Shown here in pieces: positions 23,201-33,570 of a stretch of 64,000 nucleotides of DNA. Position numbers and translations under genes: made by a program. The notes beneath the pieces are model-generated. The model was not told where the DNA came from, made no database searches, and saw only the letters and a program-made list of their open reading frames with translations. The stretch covers positions 230,001 to 294,000 of the forward strand of contig JAXRKP010000265.1 of NCBI GenBank assembly GCA_037039925.1, in the 5' to 3' direction. The DNA comes from Doris montereyensis (taxonomy: Eukaryota; Mollusca; Gastropoda; Nudibranchia; Dorididae). Each line of letters starts with the position of its first letter. The stretch's first letter is position 1.

Positions 23201-26200
23201 AAAGTTCTGATTTCTCTCTTAAAGTATTTCTTGCAATTCTGTGAATATGGTCACCACTATGGTCGCTTCAGACATTTCTTTGCTTACTTTATGACTATGG
23301 TCAAGTATCTGATGTGATAACGTGGTATAAAAAGAAATACATGCTTTCAACTTGTTTTTGTTAAACATTCTTCAGCAGGTTCCACCCAAGTATCTGGGAA
23401 CTGGTGGCCACACTCAAATGAGGGCCAAACTACTGCAGCACTTGATGGACATGGGCTTTCGTGTGAGTCCCTTTTCTCTTTTTTCAAGTTGATGCAATGT
23501 TAAGGGATAGGGACCTTTTGCTTTTAAGACACCTTATAAAGAGTACAATTTTTTTATTATCTTTGCTTAGATGGTTACTAAAAAGTTAAAAATATTTCTT
23601 TCTATTGCTTGGATCTGTTGCAAATCACTTTAATCTTTATATTGTGGCCCAAACCACCCTATTATTTGTTTTACCACAGCGCCTGAATCGCCTATTTTGC
23701 TGATCTTCACCTTGCCCCTCCATTCTACAACGTAATAGTTTTTGGAAGTAATCTTGCTTACACCATTAGGAAGCTCTATTCAAGTCCTTTCCAACCATTA
23801 ATGTTGTGATAAATGAGAATGTGTTTGTCCATCCATTTTAAGGGCTTTTTGGTCCTGCAAAAAAATCTAGACCCAATGGAAATCAAAAGTCTAATGATGT
23901 GTCCTCTTTGACATCAGATATAAAAAACATAATATTGTGAAACTGAATATTTTTTTTTGTGAACAAAGACAGCGCTCTCATTCTGTTTTCTTTAATTCCG
24001 AATTGGAAAAAGCCAGTGAAAGGAGCAGGTTTCAGCGAGCCAGAGAAAAACCAGCTGGTGAAGACCCCTCTCTCTTTCTAAAAAGACACGAAAAAAAATC
24101 GCATTCCATTCTTTCTACCAATGATAATGGGCTCTGATTAGTGCCTTTCGATTGTGCGGAATATTTTGTTTTTATTAACAAAAATCTTACTGATCGGACA
24201 TCTGATTGGTGCCTTTGGATTGTGCTTAAAAAAATCGTACTCATGATTTATTATGTTCTAATAACTAAAGACAAGTGCCGGGAGGTTTAGAAGTGTCAAA
24301 ACTAAGGGGTTTTTTGTGTGCACTTTTTCATATATTTTTTTTCATCGATTAAAGTTTGGCCATCTCATAGTTTTTGGAGATGTGTACGGGGGAGAAAACA
24401 TCTACGCTTTCTTTCGGCTCTGGGTCTATTGTATTCATGTCTTCTAGAGTTTGGGGAGTGATCGCTTTTGTGAGATATAGGAGCTTAAATCTGGTGTTTT
24501 GGTCCATTTGAAAAGTTAATCCTAAAACTCCATTTTAATTGGTCCTGCAAAAATGATTTGGTATATACCTGAATTTGATGGACGGAGTCCATGTTATGCC
24601 CCTCCATATCTTTCAATTTTATTTTTTCAGTCCTTTGAAAGTCATTATAAGTTCTTTCCAGTGGTAGACAAAAGACCTCATGGTCGGACAAAAAATAGGA
24701 AAATGGTTTTTCCATTGCTGCTTTCCCTTGAGATTTTGGTTAGGACTACCTATTTATATCTCAGAATCAGTGAAAGATTGTCTTTTCAAGGGTGGTAGTT
24801 GATCTAACACATTTATTATGTCTTCAGATGTACTTTTCTTTCAAGTAGTAGTTCTTGATCAGGTATGCAATAAGTATTTCACCTGTTGTCTTAAAAAGCC
24901 TTAAAATTTCCACTATTGGACAAATTACAAAGAATGCTGCCTTCTCAGTGTCAAATCATCAAAGCTTTCCTAACTCTTTCTACCTGGAAGTAAAACCCCA
25001 GTTTCCTCCAGTTTAAGCTGGAACTGACTTTTTGGAGTGGTGTGAAATTTCTATCCGGTGTCTAAAACATCATAAATATAAATTGACCCCGCGACATCAA
25101 CAGGGAAATGAATTTTAAAAATTATTTTAAACAGTGATTGGGGTGTTTTGAAACGGTTATAGAGGGTGAGGGTAGGAGAAAAATAGTGATAACAAAATTA
25201 AAACGAAAATTCCTTACCATCAGCTTTATTCTCATCAGATCTCTTCAAACTGCTGATCGATGTAATCCAAATAGTTATCATAATAAATTAAATCCAATTA
25301 TTTTTCATTTGATGGATAACAACATGTCATTTGCTGGATGAGTCTTTCTTGCGTGAATATTTTAGAATTTCAACTCTCAATTAAAGATAGAAGTTTTTTT
25401 TCAGGGATTCATGTTGACATTGTGGTTAGGTTGAAATGTAAAGCGAGTATTTATTTCATCCAGCGAAGACCCGGTCTTTTTCAATTCTGATTCTACATTT
25501 AACTTTTCTTGTGTTAGGATTTGGTTTAGATCTATCTATTGTATTTGTTCATCTAGACAAGGATCTAGGTCTACATCTAGACTCCTCGGTAGTCGAGAGG
25601 CAAGTTGTTGGCCTTTCAACCCAAAGGTCATAAGTTCAAGCCCCGCCAACAGTTGAAAAATATTCCAAGAGCTTTTTCAAGTATAATCTATTCCCCGGTC
25701 CAGGTAGGTGGATCAACACCAAGTCTCATCGGAGATCGACAATAAAAAGGAGGTCCTGTGTGCAGATCACAAAACTGCTAATTTACAATCCCCTGGCTGT
25801 TTACAGGGCAGTTGGAGCAAAATTAAAAATTCTATAAAAAACCCAACCCAACCTAGTTACACCATTGTTGTGGATGTGGGTAAATAAAATCAAATGAAAA
25901 ATTCTAGATAAGTGGATTCATCTATACTTGATGACTGATTTAGATTACCATCTCTTGATAGAAATCACTGACATACTATTAACCTTGCTGACATTTGTTA
26001 TGTTATCCATAAGCCTGTGTTTTGTCAAACAGATGAGGTTGCTTTGGCTGTCAACCATTTCTCAGAGCCCATAGAAAAAGTTCTTTCTATGGATGTCTTA
26101 CGTTAGATGCCATGTGGAAATTTTTAGCGTTGCTGCATTTAGATCATGTACATTCAATAGAAATTATTGCAGTGGTGTGTCTAGGTTATGGATTGATCAA

Positions 26201-29200
26201 ACATTGAGTTAAAAAAATATATGATACATTGAGTTTTAAAAAATGATTAAGTCACACAATTATTATTGAAAAGATGACCCCCGTTAATTTTTTTCTGCAA
26301 GTATTGAAATTCTAATGTCTATCAGGGATTGAGTTTTATGGCTCAGTCCGTATCTAGATCTCATGTAAACCCAAATCTAAAAGATTTTTAGGTATAGATT
26401 GTGATTCAATCTAAATGTTAAATCGCCTTCAATATGATTTTCACTGTAACTTGTTCGTATGCAGCATTATTAATTTTTCCAAATGAAGCTCGACTCTAGT
26501 AATTGTTTAACAAGTTGGCTTTTCTACACAGTTATTTCATGCATTAATATTAATAATTTGGTTGTAATATGTATTTGGCAAATATTAGACCCATTTTGAA
26601 TCCTCGCGAAATTAACATCGAACAGGAATCATTGTATTATGTGATACAATGATCCTTTGTGGGCAGTGTGTACAATGTTAAATCTTGATGTTTAGGCTTG
26701 TCATATACCTTTGACATTCCTAGTCGCTGTTGCGAGGAAATGAAGCATAAGAAACTTGTTTGCCATAACATGTCATCAATAGGTGTATGATACATGCCGC
26801 TAGAAGAAAAAAACACCCACCACCCCACCCCCACATTCATTTACCCTTGACATTGTTTTTCATTAAAAACAATTTCTTTTGGTTTTTTGAAGACCATTTT
26901 TGCTTTGCACATCTTTGAAGACCGTTACTTGCCTTTTTTTATTTTCAGAAGGAGGAAGCCCAAAATGCTTTGATCACAAACAACATGAACCTTGATATGG
27001 CTATCAGTGAGTGTCCCCATTATTGTTATATTTTAATTAACTTCAACATATGACTACTATAGATTTATTTCAATGTATCAGGGTAGTGCCTAGCAAGTTC
27101 TTAAACTATTGCTCTCCTTTAAACTGTTTTCATTAATCAAGCTTTTAGCAAATAAGTGGTAAATTTCAATGTAAAAAGGCAACACAATTTCATACTGGTA
27201 CAGAATTTAAAACATCCTGATATGATAAAAATGACATCTCTGAGATTCTCAATATTTGAAGTCGACGTGATACTGGCCAAGCTCAAGTGGAACTTGAGAC
27301 CATTGTCATAGTTGGTGAATAATTGACCGTAACAGCGACATTGAAGAACATGTGTGCATAACCAGAGAGAGAGACAGAGAGAAAGTTTTCTTATTATCGA
27401 AATCGATGATTTATACAATACATATCCTATCAGTAAGTTCCTTACGTGAATAGAACTTTAGGCACACTGACTTATATCTGGTTTGGTCTACCTGGAGCAG
27501 CAATTTTAACCCTAGGAAGGCTATGACCAGTAGATGCCTGTTTGTTACAACACTCTGTTCAGCGTTATGCCCGGTCGAGTCTTTTTCTAAAGGGGTGTGT
27601 CCATCATTATTTTTGCCATGTACAACTGATAGTAATGATGCTAACAGCTGTATATGCAATGAGTGGGCATGATTATACAAGTTTCATTCATTTGTCACCT
27701 TTATTGTACAAAGGAATGATCCTACTAGGACAAGTCCATTGCCAGAGGGGTGTAAATGTGAGCTGGTCTGTTTTGAGAGTGTGTGTGATTGAGGTGATAA
27801 TAAGAATGTGTGTTTGCACAGTTGGCTTCAATGGCATCATTATGATGTAATCACGCTGATTGAGCGAACCACTTTTCTTGTGATAACAACAGGTGCCCCA
27901 ATTGACATTTGCATTTTTAGCCCATGTTTTGAATGGCAGTACAAAATCTTAACATGGCAAATGAGTATTCCTTCTTTATGTTGGCGATGTATTGCTTCCA
28001 ATTCTTAGACTTTGATGATGACTCTAAGGTGTTGGCACATCCTTGTACCAACCAAGACAGATAAAATGGGGATGTTTGCCCAAAGTATGTCTGGTGAACA
28101 TTTATTCACAGCAATATGTGGAAAAGGAATTTCCCACAAGAAATTTTGTCTCAATCATCCACTTTTCCATGCCATTCACGTGTAATTAGCGTGAATTACA
28201 TAATACTGATGCCATTGAAGCATTGATACATGCTGATTTTCCTTATGAAAGAAAATTGCAAGCTTTTGTAAAGACCGAAGGGTCATTAATTTGTAGATGA
28301 GTTGGCATAGGATTGTGAAAGGAGTTGCTGTGAGTCGGCGCATTGATCTAATATTGAAATTCGTATGCGTTTTGGCTTTTTTAATTTCACATCATATGCT
28401 ATATGTGTAGTATTAAGAGAGCCGTGACTTTCAGTAGGAGTGTGTAAATTTACAATGCATCTGAAAAGAAAGGAAAACCTTCTGTTTCAATACCATGCTT
28501 GCAAACATTTTTTTATCACATACTTGGGGAAAATCTATTATTGTCTTTTTTTCCAATCGATCATCCTGAAAATTTACATTTATTGTATAATGATAAATGC
28601 GTCACCTATTCATCGATCATCCTGAAAATTTACATTTATTATTTAATGATAAATGCGTAACTATTCCTTTTAACGCAGGGATCGGAGCATCCTAGAATCT
28701 CTAGAAAACATCCTTTTAGAATCTCCTAAATATTTTCAGCTTCTCCTAAAATTTCCTAAATATTTCGAGCTGAGGCCCGTCGGACCGGTTCTGAATATTT
28801 GCTCAGGATATTCGCGAGTCCACTCTCGATTTGGAGACCATTTTGTTTCTGAGTCTATAGTCTAGCTGACTACGATGAACCGCAACTGTTTTAAATCGTA
28901 GTTCAGCGTTATCAGACTTTGTAGGAACTCTTCAACTTCAAGTGAATCTGAAATCCTGCGGCATTCTAGTCTTTTTTGTTTTCCATTCAAAGCGAAGTCG
29001 TTATCTGTGATAGATCTACTTGAGTGACACTCTTGATTCTGTCTGCTTCTGCTTGGATTTTAAAATTGACATTTCATGTTTTTATCTGTGAACATGACAT
29101 CGAAATACAAATGCAGATTTCAAGATCAATGGGTGCATAACCCGAATTATAGAAAATAGATTCTAAAGGAGATTGACATTCACAGTGTAAGATGTAAACG

Positions 29201-32200
29201 GTACAGGAATACTTTCAGTTTAAATAGATACATGTACTGTCACAAACACCCTTTTGATTTACCAGTAACACATTTAATTTATCATTAACTTTTATGATAA
29301 AACTGTTTACCATCGAGAAAACCTCTTAGAATTTTTAGAAAAGCTCCTAGAAAACCTCCTAAAATCTCCTAGAAAATTCAGTCCTGAGCACTGACCCCTG
29401 TGTTAACGCCATGACTTCACGCCCTGCGTTCCCATGCTTCGCCAAGACCTGCTTGTGTGGAAGCGATGGGGGTCACAGGCTGCTCACTTTTTGGGTTAAT
29501 AGTGGTGTTATATTTTTAGTGATATGCAACTTATTTCTGTGTTGTTTTTTAAACATTTCACTTTTGATATACAAAACTGCAAGTAATGTCGTATATATAT
29601 CAGTTGCTTTACGTCTTCTGGATTAAAGACTTATGGAAATGTAAGCTTTCAGGTTAATCAATACAATGTGTGTAGAAAGGACAGATTAAGTAAACATCTA
29701 TGACACATTTGTTTCTTTTCAGATGATCTCAAAGCTAGCAATGGAATGCTAAGGAAAGATGTGGATATCGACATGTTTCAAAACAATGGTCTTCAAGGAA
29801 GGATGGCACCATACAAGAGCAACATTGGTAGTGATGATATATCGGACAGTGCACGCTCTGACCAAGTGCCTAATTTTACTTCAGCCATGCCCAATACTCC
29901 ATTTCCTAATGCTCAAATGCCCAACCAACCATTTTTACACAACAGCACTAGTCTGCCACCCTCTAGTCTAAATCCAAACGGTTCCAGTATTAATTCAAAT
30001 ATTCAGCAGAAACTAATCCAGAAGATGCAAGTCCCACCGGGAAATGCCTTAGGTCCCAGGGGGCAGATGCCTCCCGTTGGCAGTGGCTCAAATAATCAAG
30101 TCCCTGCTCAGCAGCAACATCAAATTCTGGCTCAACTCCGTCTCGCCATCGGCAATGGATTCATTTCTTCTCAGCTTTTGAACTACACTCTGCCTCATAA
30201 TATTCTTGTGCTTTTGCAGCAACTCTTGCAATGTCAATCAGCCCGTCAGAGTTCGAAGATGAAAGAAAAGCAGCTGATTGCTCAAGGAAACAGGGTCAAC
30301 AATCGCCAACAGCTAGAACATATAACTGCTGTTATCAACAACATAACTCAACAAATGAACGGATTGCAGAAGCAGCTTCTACATGCTCAGAACCAGCTGT
30401 TTAGTTCCCAGAAGACACCTAACTTGTCTCAACCTCCTGCTTCTAACATTGATCCCATGGAAGCTATAACTTCAGATTTGGCAAATTCTAGCATTGGGAA
30501 TCAATCACGTCTTGCCACCTCCTGGAAACCTGTTGGAGATAATTTGGTGAGCTCTGATATTTCGGTAACTTCAACCAATCCAGCCACCATGCCCTCAAGT
30601 TCCATTAATGAGTCCTTCAGTGCAGATAAGTCAGCAAATTCACTCCAGGCTTCTTCAAATCTCAATCTCATTGGTCTAAGTATGACAGGTGATCGTACAT
30701 GGTCCACTGTCTCAACTCCATCGTCTTCATCACAGAATTGGCCCACATCTTCTACTGACACTGTTATTACAAATGCACAAGGAGATCAGAAAATAAACCC
30801 CATTTTATCTACCTCTTCAACTGTTACGCCTTTAGGCTTCTCAGATGTCATCCCAGAATTTATTCCTGGGAAACCATGGCAAGGTTTGCCCAAGAGCAGT
30901 ATTGAAGATGATCCTCATGTGACTCCAGGTAGCATTCAAAGATCTCTCAGTGTCAATAGAGTGCACGATGATTCCTTGAATAACCTTAGTGGTGGCGCTA
31001 AGCTTGCCAATCATAGTGGGTGGAGTAGTGCCGGTAAGGCTGACAACAGTCTTGGTCTTGGCAATCTTGGAAGCCGTCCTCCTCCTGGTATGGCACCTTC
31101 TAAAATTCTTGGAAGTGGTCCACACTGGCAGCAAGGGAATGCCGCTTTCAACCGCCAGAGTTCATGGGCTGGAAGATCATCTGGTAATTCAGCTTTCACT
31201 CAAGGTTAGTGCTATTTTAGCGAGGCATGCTGTAATATACAAGTTCAAATTCTTCTCGTGTCCAACAATATGAAGTTATCTGACAACCCCTTCCCTCTCT
31301 CTTTGGGGGGGGGGGGGGCAGGTATTTTGTCGTTTTCAATGCGCTCCTTTGTACAAAATATCTACATAGAATATATAAGAGAGAGAGATGTACATTTTTA
31401 TGATTTTCTCTGATTTCAGAAAATTCAGTGTTTCACTACTATGAACATATTTACTTCTTAATGTTCAGTTTCAGATTTTTCTAAGAATTTGGTATAAAAA
31501 CGGATCCCTATTATTATTTTTTGTCCGTTGGGAAATGGGTGATTATAAAACCTACGGTTGAGTTAATCAACATAAAGACCATTCAACCTGTGAAACTGTT
31601 TTACATTCTTTCTTTTATTTTATTTTTTGCAGTTGGAGGTGCCACATGGGGAGATTCTCAGAGCCCAATTTCAAACTGGATTCTTCTGAAGAATCTTAAC
31701 TCTGTAAGTTCTTGCACACATTTAAAGATGCACATTTTGTCTATGATGGATAAAATGTATGATCTATTATCATATAAAAATGATTTTTATAACCTTGGGT
31801 TTATGATTATTTGTGCACATCCAAGTTGGCATTTTGGTCCTGACTGTGGAGTAGTTAACTTACTGTCAAGGATATCTCTTAAAATTGACGTTATGTCTTG
31901 TTTACCATGTCTCTTTTCAAACTCTACTTGAAAGATGCATTAAAAGGGATCTTTCTTTTCCGTCTTTCAGATGGACTCTGCCACTGTGCGTGCTCTCTGC
32001 CAACGACATGGTGAAGTCTTGCAATTCTCTTATCTTGCTGATGGACAAGTTGCTTTAATTCAGTATGGTAGTCGTGAAGTTGCTTTAAATGCCCAAAGAT
32101 CTTTAAATAACTTTCAGATGGGTCCATCCGTTATTGGCGCAGAATTCATCAACGAAAGTGATGCTCAGCGGTTGATTGCACAGATGCCTCCTCCACCACC

Positions 32201-32396
32201 CCAACCAAGTGCCATGACTCAAATGAATGCTAGTCATTGGTCTCAAGCTCCTCCAACAGCTTTTCAACAAGGTGCCAGTCGCAGTGGTCAGATTTGGAGC
32301 CAAGGGAGTAGCGCATGGACTGGCTCTACCTTCTGGGATGTGTCAGGCATGGGAGACCACAATTCCAATCCTATTCTCAGCAATATCCTGGATTAG
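17225..32396 (+). CDS. TNRC6: TNRC6/GW182-family miRNA-silencing scaffold (nine coding exons)
   Basis: The family binds Argonaute through tryptophans in GW/WG-rich sequence and recruits PABP and deadenylases to repress mRNA in the cytoplasm. Exons, in order: 17225-17234, 17809-17916, 19673-21418, 22254-22388, 23379-23462, 26949-27006, 29723-31204, 31633-31703, 31971-32396. They total 4120 nt, about 1370 residues, somewhat shorter than the roughly 1700-1900 of vertebrate TNRC6. All junctions are GT-AG with matching phases. Domains: GW-rich 1-670, UBA-like about 667-720, Q-rich middle about 840-950, PEFIPGKPWQGL about 1090, RRM about 1222-1304, short silencing tail. The start MQQ is the first ATG in the exon at about 17213, and longer N-termini are possible. 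Exon 3 carries about six frame breaks. Family assignment is firm; paralogue is not resolved. Confidence 0.93.
17809..17916 (+). CDS. TNRC6: TNRC6 coding exon 2
   Basis: The exon lies between ATCTCCAG and GTGAGTTG, 108 nt. It encodes a Gly/Ser/Trp-rich stretch with GLGWGSEGGGSWS and GSGSWTSTA, typical of Argonaute-binding GW repeats. It is in phase with both neighbours and has no stops. Confidence 0.8.
17917..19672 (+). other. TNRC6 intron 2
   Basis: The intron of about 1.76 kb is AT-rich and shows no recognisable gene or mobile element. An 81-residue frame at 18996-19241 has no family resemblance. The 3' end is the triplicated acceptor described at 19534. Confidence 0.6.
19534..19689 (+). 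repeat. Three 52-bp tandem copies of the exon 3 splice acceptor
   Basis: Copies start at 19534, 19586 and 19638. Each runs TTCTTAATTTTAGATT (or close), a pyrimidine tract, CAGATCAAG and ATGCCTCAG. Only the third is used in the model: CAG|ATCAAGACATGCCTCAG. Each upstream copy also has a complete AG acceptor. Because 52 is not a multiple of three, using copy 2 directly would shift the frame. Copy 1 alone has a GT (ATCAAG|GTATGC) and could in principle give a 6-nt microexon. Confidence 0.92.
19673..21418 (+). CDS. TNRC6: TNRC6 coding exon 3, GW-rich Argonaute-binding region, frame-broken
   Basis: This 1746-nt exon encodes most of the N-terminal GW region. It includes a conserved GGPSPIRQDTSWDVDSSP block (about 20540-20590) matching the family's TPIxQxTxWDxE motif. 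Also present are GTAIWEAVRENQNSNWGG (about 20665-20715) and SGWGDPTQDGGKVDDGTSIW near the end. Reading it needs frame changes near 19965, 20035, 20170, 20593, 20752 and 21300. The last three lie next to runs such as CCCCAAA, CCCAAAT and CCAAAA. The exon ends phase 0 at CAG|GTAAGA. Conservation on both sides of each break argues that the protein is, or recently was, functional and that most breaks are sequence errors. Confidence 0.88.
20952..21068 (+). repeat. In-frame 15-bp coding minisatellite (NMSAA)x8
   Basis: Eight tandem copies of AACATGTCCGCAGCA and variants encode NMPAA, NMSGA, five NMSAA and a final NMSA. Copies differ only at silent or mildly changed positions. The array lies between two tryptophan-containing segments and acts as a flexible spacer. 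Confidence 0.93.
21419..22253 (+). other. TNRC6 intron 3
   Basis: The intron is 835 bp, bounded by GTAAGA and TTTCAG. It contains copy 2 of dispersed repeat B and otherwise nothing recognisable. Confidence 0.7.
21789..22067 (+). repeat. Dispersed repeat B, copy 2 (inside intron)
   Basis: Matches 10803-11106 in the same orientation, including TAGGATCATGAC and CAATCTGATCGTTGA. The gaps between matching blocks differ, so the two copies have evolved apart. Confidence 0.7.
22254..22388 (+). CDS. TNRC6: TNRC6 coding exon 4
   Basis: The exon is 135 nt, phase 0 at both ends, between TTTCAG and GTAAGA. It encodes a GW-type stretch with PAGWGENTPQGQWNAAVG and GGWDEASWAMAQRAK. Five tryptophans in 45 residues fit the Argonaute- and deadenylase-binding region. 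The frame is intact. Confidence 0.85.
22389..23378 (+). other. TNRC6 intron 4
   Basis: About 1 kb of AT-rich sequence with one TCTAGATC motif near 22960 and no gene. An alternative acceptor 3 nt upstream (TTCAG|CAG, a NAGNAG site at 23371-23378) could add one glutamine. Confidence 0.65.
23379..23462 (+). CDS. TNRC6: TNRC6 coding exon 5, first part of UBA-like domain
   Basis: The exon encodes VPPKYLGTGGHTQ followed by MRAKLLQHLMDMGFR. LxxLMDMGF is the helix-1 and loop signature of UBA domains, and TNRC6 proteins carry one here. The donor is CGT|GTGAGT, phase 0, and the next exon continues KEEAQNAL. Confidence 0.88.
23463..26948 (+). other. TNRC6 intron 5 (3.5 kb)
   Basis: No gene is seen. 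The intron carries the tRNA-derived SINE at 25575-25900 and several TCTAGATC motifs near 25540-25580 and 26350. The rest is AT-rich with no recognised repeat. Confidence 0.6.
25575..25900 (+). mobile_element. tRNA-derived SINE
   Basis: A tRNA-like head has an A box TAGTCGAGAGG (25590-25600) and a B box GTTCAAGCC (25634-25642) at tRNA-like spacing. About 200 bp of non-tRNA body follows. The tail contains AACCCAACCCAACC, TGTGGATGTGGG and AATAAAATC before returning to AT-rich intron. It is transcribed by RNA polymerase III in active families and mobilised by LINE machinery. No second copy lies in this window. Confidence 0.7.
26949..27006 (+). CDS. TNRC6: TNRC6 coding exon 6, second part of UBA-like domain
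   Basis: The 58-nt exon encodes KEEAQNALITNNMNLDMAI. It matches UBA helices 2-3, in which the 'A...AL..N..N...A' spacing is typical. It ends phase 1 at A|GTGAGT. The codon is completed by exon 7 to give NDLKASNG. Confidence 0.88.
27507..27822 (+). repeat. Dispersed repeat A, copy 2 (uninterrupted site)
   Basis: Collinear with 2242-2758 plus 3291-3315. Here GTGATA runs directly into ATAAGAATGTGTGTTTGCAC, giving the unoccupied version of the insertion site seen at 2759. Confidence 0.75.
28557..28668. repeat. Tandem duplication, 2 x 56 bp
   Basis: ATCATCCTGAAAATTTACAT through GATAAATGCGT is repeated with two small differences. It is intronic and non-coding. Confidence 0.85.
28676..29395. repeat. 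Segment bounded by CTCCTAGAAAA-type short repeats
   Basis: Both ends carry reiterated AGAATCTC/CTCCTAAAATTT/CTCCTAGAAAA motifs (28690-28760 and 29315-29380). The middle is unique and non-coding. It may be a mobile element, but no terminal structure was defined. Confidence 0.3.
29723..31204 (+). CDS. TNRC6: TNRC6 coding exon 7: Q-rich middle region and PGKPW motif
   Basis: The exon is 1482 nt with no stop or frame break. It encodes the end of the UBA region, then a Pro/Asn/Ser-rich linker with SSLNPNGSS. That is PAM2-like, but with Gly and Ile where PAM2 has Ala and Phe. A Q/L-rich helical region follows (QQQHQILAQLRLAI through QNQLFSSQK, about 30106-30411). Next comes a Ser/Thr-rich segment and the family hallmark PEFIPGKPWQGL (about 30852-30888), with IEDDPHVTPGSIQRSLSVN behind it. 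RPPPGMAP and a Trp-containing run close the exon. The region binds PABP and deadenylase complexes in known members. Confidence 0.93.
31205..31632 (+). other. TNRC6 intron 7
   Basis: The intron is 428 bp between GTTAGT and TTTTTTGCAG. It contains a run of about 15 G near 31304-31318 and nothing coding. Confidence 0.75.
31633..31703 (+). CDS. TNRC6: TNRC6 coding exon 8, start of RRM
   Basis: The 71-nt exon encodes GGATWGDSQSPISNWILLKN LNS. WILLKNL is the RNP2-like first strand of the TNRC6 RRM (family form WLVLKNL). It ends phase 0 at TCT|GTAAGT. Confidence 0.9.
31704..31970 (+). other. TNRC6 intron 8
   Basis: The intron is 267 bp, AT-rich, with donor GTAAGTTC and acceptor CGTCTTTCAG. The exon 8 frame stays open through part of it, but the flanking RRM strands join exactly when it is removed. 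Confidence 0.8.
31971..32396 (+). CDS. TNRC6: TNRC6 terminal coding exon: RRM and silencing tail
   Basis: The exon encodes MDSATVRALCQRHGEVLQF, QVALIQYGSREVALNAQRSL and GAEFINESDAQRLIAQM, matching strand for strand the family's non-canonical RRM, which lacks the usual RNA-binding aromatics. A PPPPPQP linker follows. The tail keeps NASHWSQ, IWSQGSSAWTGSTFWD and ends NPILSNILD. It is shorter than in vertebrates but keeps several Trp used for CCR4-NOT binding. The stop TAG is at 32394-32396. Confidence 0.95.
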   Translation: MDSATVRALCQRHGEVLQFSYLADGQVALIQYGSREVALNAQRSLNNFQMGPSVIGAEFINESDAQRLIAQMPPPPPQPSAMTQMNASHWSQAPPTAFQQGASRSGQIWSQGSSAWTGSTFWDVSGMGDHNSNPILSNILD

Positions 32397-33419
32397 TTCC
32401 TGTTTCTTGAGTGCAGGTGGTAATGCTACTACTTGTGTATGTGATTCTAGAAACAGTTTTATTGGATAATTTTATTTGCTTCTTCAATTTTTTATTTTTT
32501 GTTTTGTTTTTTTCTTCTTTCTTTTCATTTTTACACATAATGCTCTCAAATGCAGACCATACAAGTATACATCTATATATATACACACAAATGTATAATG
32601 GATTACCATTGTTTTCTTTTGACATGAAGCATTAAAAGTATACCAATTATCAATGTGATCTCTCAGTAATATCTTTTTTTCTTGTTTCTATGCGGGTTAG
32701 GTTTAAACGTGAACATTTTTTCATACTAAATAATCCATTTGCTTACAATGTGTTCCATTGGCCTCGATGTCTGGGTGCCGTTACTCTACCAAAATCACTC
32801 GATGCAAATACTAAAGGTGCTCACTTCATCATGAAGGGTGGCACCCATGTTATGTGTTTATTTAGAATAACAATTATCATTAGATTATTTGTAATATAAA
32901 ATGTACATGTACTTACTGTGGAGTATCCCAGTCTTTCAAAATTCCTGTGGTCTTAATAGTGATGTAATGACCACCTTTGTTGCAGTAATGTCCGATTTAT
33001 GATTTGATACTATCTTGGTCCGTAATTTGTGTTGGCCATATCATTGATGAATTGATCAGAGGGAAGTTCTTTCAAATTGCCATTCATTAATAGTGAGGCT
33101 TCCTCACGTTAATCATTAAAATGATTTACAAAAACATGGTCACCACAGCTGATGTGGAAGTGATGTAAAAACAAATTTTCGTGCTCCATATCAGAGGAGA
33201 AATCTGCTCTGGTTAACATTCAGCTACTGTACATTTCAGGTAAATTGTAGGCTCATTGATTCAAAGATCTTTTTTACCTTCAAGGTAGTTGTCAGCGAGA
33301 ATCTTCTTAATAGATGAAATAACGTATGACATCCTTTTATTGATTTTTAAAAGGATTATTTTAATTGTATTGACAATTTATTTCGTGAGTTGAGTATAGA
33401 AAAGAGTTCAGTTTTATTT

Positions 33420-33570
33420 ATTTTTTTTAAAGGAAAAGAATAAGCCCAACCAAACACAGAAAACAACAAATAACAAAAAAACGGACAAAAAAAAGAAAGA
33501 AGCTCCCCCAAAAAAAAATAAAAATAAAAAAAATAAAAAAAATAAAAATAAATAAATAAAAACAACAAAT
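33420..33570. repeat. A-rich tract (AAATAAAAA)n
   Basis: Long A runs are broken by single T or C, with a matching tract at 39350-39515. These give spurious Phe/Tyr-rich minus-strand translations and could prime oligo-dT internally. Confidence 0.8.

Larger units (their letters stand above)
27007..29722 (+). other. TNRC6 intron 6 (2.7 kb)
   Basis: It contains repeat A copy 2, a 2 x 56-bp duplication and a CTCCTAGAAAA-rich segment. No coding exon is seen. Confidence 0.6.

Noticed and set aside
29411..29626. 71-residue frame in TNRC6 intron 6
   Set aside because: It lies inside the intron between well-matched UBA exons and resembles no family. It is probably chance.
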